Source: an uncultured Eubacteriales bacterium (GTDB lineage: Bacteria; Bacillota; Clostridia; Christensenellales; Aristaeellaceae). From it: a stretch of DNA of 57,267 nt. The position numbers and the translations under genes were made by a program. The DNA lies in assembly GCA_902760595.1 (NCBI GenBank), contig CACWHI010000020.1, positions 1 to 57,267 of the forward strand, given 5' to 3'. Each line of letters starts with the position of its first letter. Within the stretch, counting starts at the first letter, position 1. The notes under the pieces were generated by a model. That model saw only the letters and a list, made by a program, of their open reading frames with translations, was not told the origin of the DNA and searched no databases. This document shows, piece after piece, positions 52,864 to 57,267 of this stretch.

Positions 52864-54864
52864 TCAGCCGTTATCCTTTGTATGCTTTTCGAACCATTCG
52901 GTGATCTCTTTCAGCCGCCGCACCCGGTGCTTGGGCTTGCCTGAGCGGGAGAGCTCGTGGTTCTCGCCCCTGAAGATCACCATCCGCGTTTCGACCCCGT
53001 TCTGCACAAGCGCCTGCATCATCTGCATGCCCTCCGGCAACGGACAGCGGTAGTCCTCCTCGCTGTGGATGAACAGCGTGGGGGTCTTTGCGTTTTGGGC
53101 GTACCTGAGCGGCGAAAACACCCAGAGCGTCTGCGTGTTCTTGTCCCCGAACAGGCCCTTCGCGCCGGTCTGGTCCGGCCCGAAATAGCCGCCGATATCC
53201 GAAATGAAGCTCATGGACACCCAGTTGGAGATCGAGCGCTGGCTGGCGGCGCAGCAGAAGCGGTCCGTGTGGCCGATGATCCAGTTGGTCATGAAGCCGC
53301 CGTAGCTGCCGCCGGTCTCGCACAGGCGGGCGGGGTCGATATTGGGATACGCCTTCAGCACCGCGTCGGTGAAATCCATCAGGTTCTGATAATCCGTTCC
53401 GCCGTAATCGCCGCGGATGTCCGCGAAGGCGTCCCCGCGTCCGTCGGAGCCCTTGATATTGGTGAAGAACACCACGAAGCCCCGGGCCGCCCACAGCTGC
53501 ATCTCATGGAAGAAGGTCTCGCCGTAGGCACAGCGCGGGCCGCCGTGCACATCCAGCACCGCGGGATACTTTTTGCGCGGGCTGAAGCCCTGGGGCAGCA
53601 GCACCCAGCCCCTGAGCCCGTACCCACGGGAAGTATAATCCAGCCGCCGCGGCTCCGCCACGTAGCGGCCCGCCAGCGCCTGGTCGTTCAGGTGCGTGAT
53701 CCGGGTCATGCCGCTACCGTCGCGGTTCATCTCAAAGACCTCGGCCACATGGTCCCAGCCCTGATATACCAGGGCGACGCGGTCCCTGCAGGCAGCCAGG
53801 GCGCTGACCTGGCCCTCACGCTCCCACAGGGTACGGCAGTCGAGCTGGCCGTCCGCCCGCGGCGTAAGGGCGAAGACCGCGTTGTGCGCCTCTATCGTCG
53901 CCAGCGTCAGGTATTCGCCCTCCCCCGCGTAGTCCTCTCCGGGGCTGTCCGCCGTATCGCTCAGCACGCTGGAATACAGGGACACGGAGGGCGTGAATAC
54001 TTTCACCACGCTGTTCCTGCCCACCGCGCAGAGATCGGGCGTCTGGTTGACCCCATAGGCCTTCATATCGCTGACCTGGGCGTAGAGCCGGCCGTCCAGC
54101 GTGAACAGCCCGCTGAAGGAATAGCCGGTCCTGCGCCACAGCGTCTCGGTTTTGCCGGATACCGCGTTCCAGGCATACAGCTGGTTGTACAGCGACCCGA
54201 GGGGCTTGCGGACAGCGCCCGCGTAATAGACCGTATCACCGTCCACACAGAAACCGTCCACGCTGAAGGCCGGGGCGGTCAGCCTCCGGCAGGCGGCCTG
54301 CCCATTCTTTTCTCGCACCAGGAACAGGGCTGTGCGCGTGCCGTTCACATAGCCCGCGCCGTTGAACCAGTAAGGCACCTCGTCCACCACGTGGTAGTCT
54401 TCCTCTTCCTTGCGGGCGTCCGCCTTTTCCTTACGCTTTTCGGGGGGATCCAGATACGCGTCGGGATCATCCTGCCGGAGGCCGCCCGTAGCGATATAGC
54501 CATCCTGCAGTTTTTCCATTTTCCGCAGGCTGAAGGGCAGGATAAGCCACGGCCGGGCTTCCCCGCCGGACATGGACAGCCTGAACAGCTCGGTCGTGCC
54601 CGCCTCCGCGTCCGGCAGGCTGCGCCGCAGGATCAGCGTATCGTCGTCATCCCACAGGACGATGGACGCGTCGATCGACCAGGTCACACGCCGGGCCGCG
54701 CCGCCCTCCGCAATATACACGTCCGTGTGGTACTCGTTCTTTTCCAGGTCCGCGCGCGTCACCTCGAACGCGAGGCGCGACCCGCCGGGATTGTAACGCG
54801 GGTTGGCGGGGATCTGGTAGAGCGCGATGTCTTCCAATTTAATAGGTAAGAGCTTCTTCGGCAT
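52864..54864 (-). CDS. S9-family (prolyl oligopeptidase/acylaminoacyl-peptidase-like) serine peptidase
   Basis: A 666-residue cytoplasmic peptidase: an N-terminal beta-propeller (about 1-400) and a C-terminal alpha/beta-hydrolase. The catalytic Ser is in GGSYGGFMTNW, the Asp in HSEEDYRCPLPEG, and the His in RGENHELSRSG. It cleaves oligopeptides, typically to recycle them. The ATG at 54864 follows GGAGG by 8 nt; an in-frame start 21 codons upstream lacks a ribosome site. It has its own promoter at 54899-54927. Confidence 0.93.
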   Translation of the reverse strand: MPKKLLPIKLEDIALYQIPANPRYNPGGSRLAFEVTRADLEKNEYHTDVYIAEGGAARRVTWSIDASIVLWDDDDTLILRRSLPDAEAGTTELFRLSMSGGEARPWLILPFSLRKMEKLQDGYIATGGLRQDDPDAYLDPPEKRKEKADARKEEEDYHVVDEVPYWFNGAGYVNGTRTALFLVREKNGQAACRRLTAPAFSVDGFCVDGDTVYYAGAVRKPLGSLYNQLYAWNAVSGKTETLWRRTGYSFSGLFTLDGRLYAQVSDMKAYGVNQTPDLCAVGRNSVVKVFTPSVSLYSSVLSDTADSPGEDYAGEGEYLTLATIEAHNAVFALTPRADGQLDCRTLWEREGQVSALAACRDRVALVYQGWDHVAEVFEMNRDGSGMTRITHLNDQALAGRYVAEPRRLDYTSRGYGLRGWVLLPQGFSPRKKYPAVLDVHGGPRCAYGETFFHEMQLWAARGFVVFFTNIKGSDGRGDAFADIRGDYGGTDYQNLMDFTDAVLKAYPNIDPARLCETGGSYGGFMTNWIIGHTDRFCCAASQRSISNWVSMSFISDIGGYFGPDQTGAKGLFGDKNTQTLWVFSPLRYAQNAKTPTLFIHSEEDYRCPLPEGMQMMQALVQNGVETRMVIFRGENHELSRSGKPKHRVRRLKEITEWFEKHTKDNG

Positions 54865-54898
54865 ACGAATGACCTCCATGATCGTTTTGCATGAACAG

Positions 54899-54927
54899 AT
54901 TATACCCGAAATCCCATTGATATACAA
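54899..54927 (-). promoter_or_regulatory. Promoter of the S9 peptidase gene
   Basis: On the minus strand TTGTAT (54922-54927), 17-bp spacer, TATAAT (54899-54904), 35 nt before the start codon. Confidence 0.85.
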
Positions 54928-55007
54928 GCGCTTGTCCGTCCAGCGAGCACAGCTTTCGCGTCATGTGCGGACAGGCCGTCTTTTTTTGCCAATCGGCCGA
55001 ACGGCTA

Positions 55008-55036
55008 TTGACTTCCTCTGTCCGCTGTGCTACATT
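55008..55036 (+). promoter_or_regulatory. Promoter of the FAD synthetase/FMN-protein operon
   Basis: TTGACT (55008-55013), 17-bp spacer, TACATT (55031-55036), 80 nt before the start codon. No FMN riboswitch is recognisable in the leader. Confidence 0.75.
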
Positions 55037-55115
55037 TAATTATTGGAGAAGTGTCCGTAAAACCCATCGGAACGGAGACGGATTCTGACAGATTTTGACG
55101 AGGTACATCACAAGC

Positions 55116-55739
55116 ATGAGAGTGATCGATACCGGAGAGCTGAACGCACAGCTCCCGGAGAGCGTGGTATGTCTGGGCTATTTTGACGGCGTGCACAGAG
55201 GACATATGGCGCTTATCGAAACGGCGAGGGAGATCGCGCGGCGGGAAGGGCTGCTGGTCTGCGTTCACGCGCTGGACCGTTCGCCCGCCCAGGCGCTGCA
55301 TCCCGAACGCCAGGTACCTCAGCTGACCATGTTGGAGGACAAGATCCGTATTTTCGATGAGGCGCGGGTAGACGTGCTGGCCATCACCCCCTTTGATGAC
55401 CGGGTACGCCACCTGCCGGGCCGGGTTTTTTTTGAGGAGATCCTGCGGGACAGGCTGAACGCCAGAGCGATCGTGGTAGGAGACGACCACCGCTTTGGTT
55501 ACCGCGGCGATACGGGCAGCGCGGAGCTCAGGCGCATGTGCGAGCATGCGGGAGTCGCGCTGACGGTGGTGCCGCGCGTGACGCTGGCGGACGGCTCCGT
55601 CATCTCCAGCAGCGCGATACGCGCCGCTATCGGGCAGGGAGATCTTCAGCGGGCACAAGAAATGCTCGGGCGGGTGCCGGACGAAGGCATGATCCGGCGC
55701 TGCACGGGCGGACAAAGAGAGGCGGGACAGACGGTATGA
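55116..55739 (+). CDS. FAD synthetase (FMN adenylyltransferase) lacking the riboflavin kinase domain
   Basis: A 207-residue protein matching the N-terminal nucleotidyltransferase half of bifunctional RibF. It shows GYFDGVHRGH (HxGH site, about residues 22-31) and VISSSAIRAAI (second conserved loop, near 174). The ~120-residue riboflavin-kinase half of ordinary RibF (about 300 residues) is absent, replaced by a short tail. It should turn FMN plus ATP into FAD, if active. The ATG at 55116 has GAGG 12 nt upstream; a TTG 7 codons earlier has no site. Its stop overlaps the start of the multi-FMN protein gene (ATGA). FAD is the donor used by the flavin transferase ApbE, so the pairing suggests dedicated cofactor supply. 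Confidence 0.8.
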   Translation: MRVIDTGELNAQLPESVVCLGYFDGVHRGHMALIETAREIARREGLLVCVHALDRSPAQALHPERQVPQLTMLEDKIRIFDEARVDVLAITPFDDRVRHLPGRVFFEEILRDRLNARAIVVGDDHRFGYRGDTGSAELRRMCEHAGVALTVVPRVTLADGSVISSSAIRAAIGQGDLQRAQEMLGRVPDEGMIRRCTGGQREAGQTV

Positions 55740-57267
55740 AAAAATCGTATGCGGCATGGGCCGTACTGCTGGCGATCACGCTGATCGCCAGTCTGGCGCT
55801 GGGCTTGACAAACGCCGTAACCAAGGACACCATCGCCGAGCAGGAAAAGCAAAAGGCCGAGATCGTCCGTCAGACGCTGGTGGCAGGCGCGGACGCGTTC
55901 GCGCAGCTGGAAGCGCCTGAAGCAGACTCGACGCCGCGCATCCTCGAGGTCTATGAGGGCAGCAAGGGCAGCGACGCCGCCGGCTATGTCGTCACCGTGC
56001 TTAACAAGGGCTTTGGCGGCGAGATCGAGGTGACGGCGGGCTTCGACACCTCCGCGGTGCTCACGGGCATCTCCGTGGGCGGCGCGAACTTCTCGGAAAC
56101 GGCCGGCCTGGGCGCGAAATCCAAGGACGCGGCCTTCACCGACCAGTTCAAGGGCAAGCAGACCCCGCTGCGCGTGATCAAGGCGGGCGGCACTCCGGCG
56201 GAGAATACGGTGGACGCCATCACCGCGGCGACCATCACCTCCAACGCCGTGACGAACGCGGTGAACATGGCCGGCGAATACATCCGTGAGGCGCTGGGCC
56301 TCAACGAGGAAGAGACGCTGGAAGCAGGCACCCGCACGGTGACGGTCTCCCAGCAGGGCTTCGCGGGTCCTGTGGCTGTGACCATCACGCTGGACGACGC
56401 CGGCAAGATCAGCGAAATGACGATCGGCGACGACAGCTTCGCCGAGACCGAGGGCTTCGGCGCCAAGGCCCTGGAGCCTGAGTGTGCGCAGGCCTTCATC
56501 GGCCTGACGCCGCCGCTGGCGATGAGCGATGTGGACGTGCTTTCCGGCGCGACCTTCACCAAGACCGCCGTCGTCAACGCGGTCAACCAGGCGGCCGAGA
56601 TGATCAACAATGCCGCTTCCAGCGGCGCGAAGGCCTCCGAGCAGGGCTTTGCCGGCCCCGTGGCCGTCACCCTGACGCTGGATGAAAGCGGTGCGATCAG
56701 CACCCTGAAAATCGGCGACGACAGCTTTGCCGAGACCGAAGGCTTCGGCGCGCGCGCGCTGGAGCCGGAATGCGCGGAAGCGTTCATCGGCAAGGTCCCG
56801 CCGCTGGAAATGAGCGACGTGGATGTGCTCTCCGGCGCGACCTTCACCAAGACCGCGCTGGTCAAGGCGATCAACAAGGCGGCCGCGAAGCTTGCCAACG
56901 CTGGCAGCGCCGCGTCTGCCGCTGAGCCGGCAGCCGAGCCCGCTGCCACCGAGACGCCTGCCGCGACGGAAGCGCCCGCGGCGACTGAGGCGCCTGCCGC
57001 CGAAACGAAGCCCGCCGCCGAGGGCAGCACGGTCCAGGCCAAGGGCGTGACCGGCAGCTTCCCGGTGACTGTGGCCTTCAACGAAGACGGCACCGTCAAG
57101 TCCGTCACTCTGGGCGACAGTGACAGCGACATGGACAAGACCTTCCTCGCCAACGTGAATACCGAGGACTTCCTCGGCAAGTTCGTCGGCAAGACCATTC
57201 CGGTCGAAGGCATCGACGCCGTCGCCGGCGCGACCATCAGCTCCAACGCGGTCATCAGCGCCGTCAA
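55736..57267 (+). CDS. Multi-flavinylated RnfG-like FMN-binding protein (partial, runs off the right edge)
   Basis: The open frame of at least 510 codons has no stop before the window ends. A membrane anchor (about residues 7-24) is followed by an RnfG/NqrC-like FMN-binding domain (about 30-185), two near-duplicate FMN-bind modules (about 200-290 and 300-385), and a Pro/Ala/Thr/Glu-rich linker (390-430). A fourth FMN-bind module follows (435 onward). Each module has the ApbE target pattern ending in an acceptor Thr: DAITAAT (Thr166), DVLSGAT (Thr273 and Thr369) and DAVAGAT (Thr500). Covalently bound FMN would make an extracytosolic electron carrier. A long minus-strand frame over the same bases is a compositional shadow. 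Confidence 0.85.
   Translation, partial: MKKSYAAWAVLLAITLIASLALGLTNAVTKDTIAEQEKQKAEIVRQTLVAGADAFAQLEAPEADSTPRILEVYEGSKGSDAAGYVVTVLNKGFGGEIEVTAGFDTSAVLTGISVGGANFSETAGLGAKSKDAAFTDQFKGKQTPLRVIKAGGTPAENTVDAITAATITSNAVTNAVNMAGEYIREALGLNEEETLEAGTRTVTVSQQGFAGPVAVTITLDDAGKISEMTIGDDSFAETEGFGAKALEPECAQAFIGLTPPLAMSDVDVLSGATFTKTAVVNAVNQAAEMINNAASSGAKASEQGFAGPVAVTLTLDESGAISTLKIGDDSFAETEGFGARALEPECAEAFIGKVPPLEMSDVDVLSGATFTKTALVKAINKAAAKLANAGSAASAAEPAAEPAATETPAATEAPAATEAPAAETKPAAEGSTVQAKGVTGSFPVTVAFNEDGTVKSVTLGDSDSDMDKTFLANVNTEDFLGKFVGKTIPVEGIDAVAGATISSNAVISAV

Noticed and set aside
55984-57267. 427-codon minus-strand frame at the right edge
   Set aside because: It is low-complexity Ala/Ser/Val/Thr, has no family motif, and lies opposite the well-supported FMN-binding protein frame on the plus strand.

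Overview
The window looks like chromosome from an uncultured, GC-rich anaerobic member of the Clostridia (Bacillota). Support is indirect: strong AGGAGG ribosome sites, consensus 17-bp-spaced promoters, a DUF1836 gene, a CmpB-family membrane protein, a (Re)-citrate-synthase-type enzyme (typical of strict anaerobes), and RnfG-like FMN-binding proteins. No rRNA, tRNA, CRISPR array, intact insertion sequence or phage module was seen. Family names below come from recognising motifs by eye, not from a database search.

Layout, left to right. (1) 1-3760: a leftward metal-resistance operon. It encodes a free-standing HMA metal-binding protein, a Zn/Cd/Pb-type P1B ATPase, a SmtB/CzrA-like ArsR repressor and a CmpB-type membrane protein, with a consensus promoter and an adjoining repressor palindrome. 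(2) 3760-8950: an AT-richer segment with a 1354-residue secreted LRR/Ig-like/ricin-like protein ending in a CHAP-like cysteine hydrolase domain, and a decayed gene fragment. (3) 9000-14180: a four-gene leftward operon for 2-oxoglutarate synthesis (Re-type citrate synthase, GntR/FCD regulator, aconitase, isocitrate dehydrogenase), with a 34-bp palindrome over its promoter. (4) 14200-19650: small housekeeping genes (DUF1836, SGNH hydrolase, YfcE-like phosphoesterase, ribosomal protein S20, serine hydrolase, SH3 protein, ADP-ribosylglycohydrolase).

(5) 19785-29658: leftward genes for a MATE transporter, a SWIM/SNF2 helicase, a lone Hpt protein, an ABC exporter, a phosphoesterase and an unusual ParB-like/BMP fusion. 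(6) 29660-30315: a repeat-filled gap. (7) 30316-40827: three exported proteins (a 1368-residue LRR/BACON/Big_2/Fn3 protein, an unrecognised 685-residue protein, and a peptidoglycan-binding serine hydrolase) and one TIM-barrel-like unknown. (8) 40929-42576: an ECF sigma factor with a coupled membrane protein, probably its anti-sigma factor. (9) 42801-47583: a complete branched-chain amino-acid ABC uptake operon (livJHMGF). (10) 47785-52854: the diaminopimelate/lysine genes asd-dapA-dapB followed by MATE and EamA transporters. (11) 52864-54864: an S9 peptidase. (12) 55116-57267: an FAD-synthetase-only RibF relative coupled to a protein with four FMN-attachment motifs, cut by the window edge.

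The most interesting points are the FAD synthetase/multi-flavinylated pair at the right edge, the ParB-like/BMP fusion, the self-contained 2-oxoglutarate operon with its operator, and the Hpt/SNF2 pairing.
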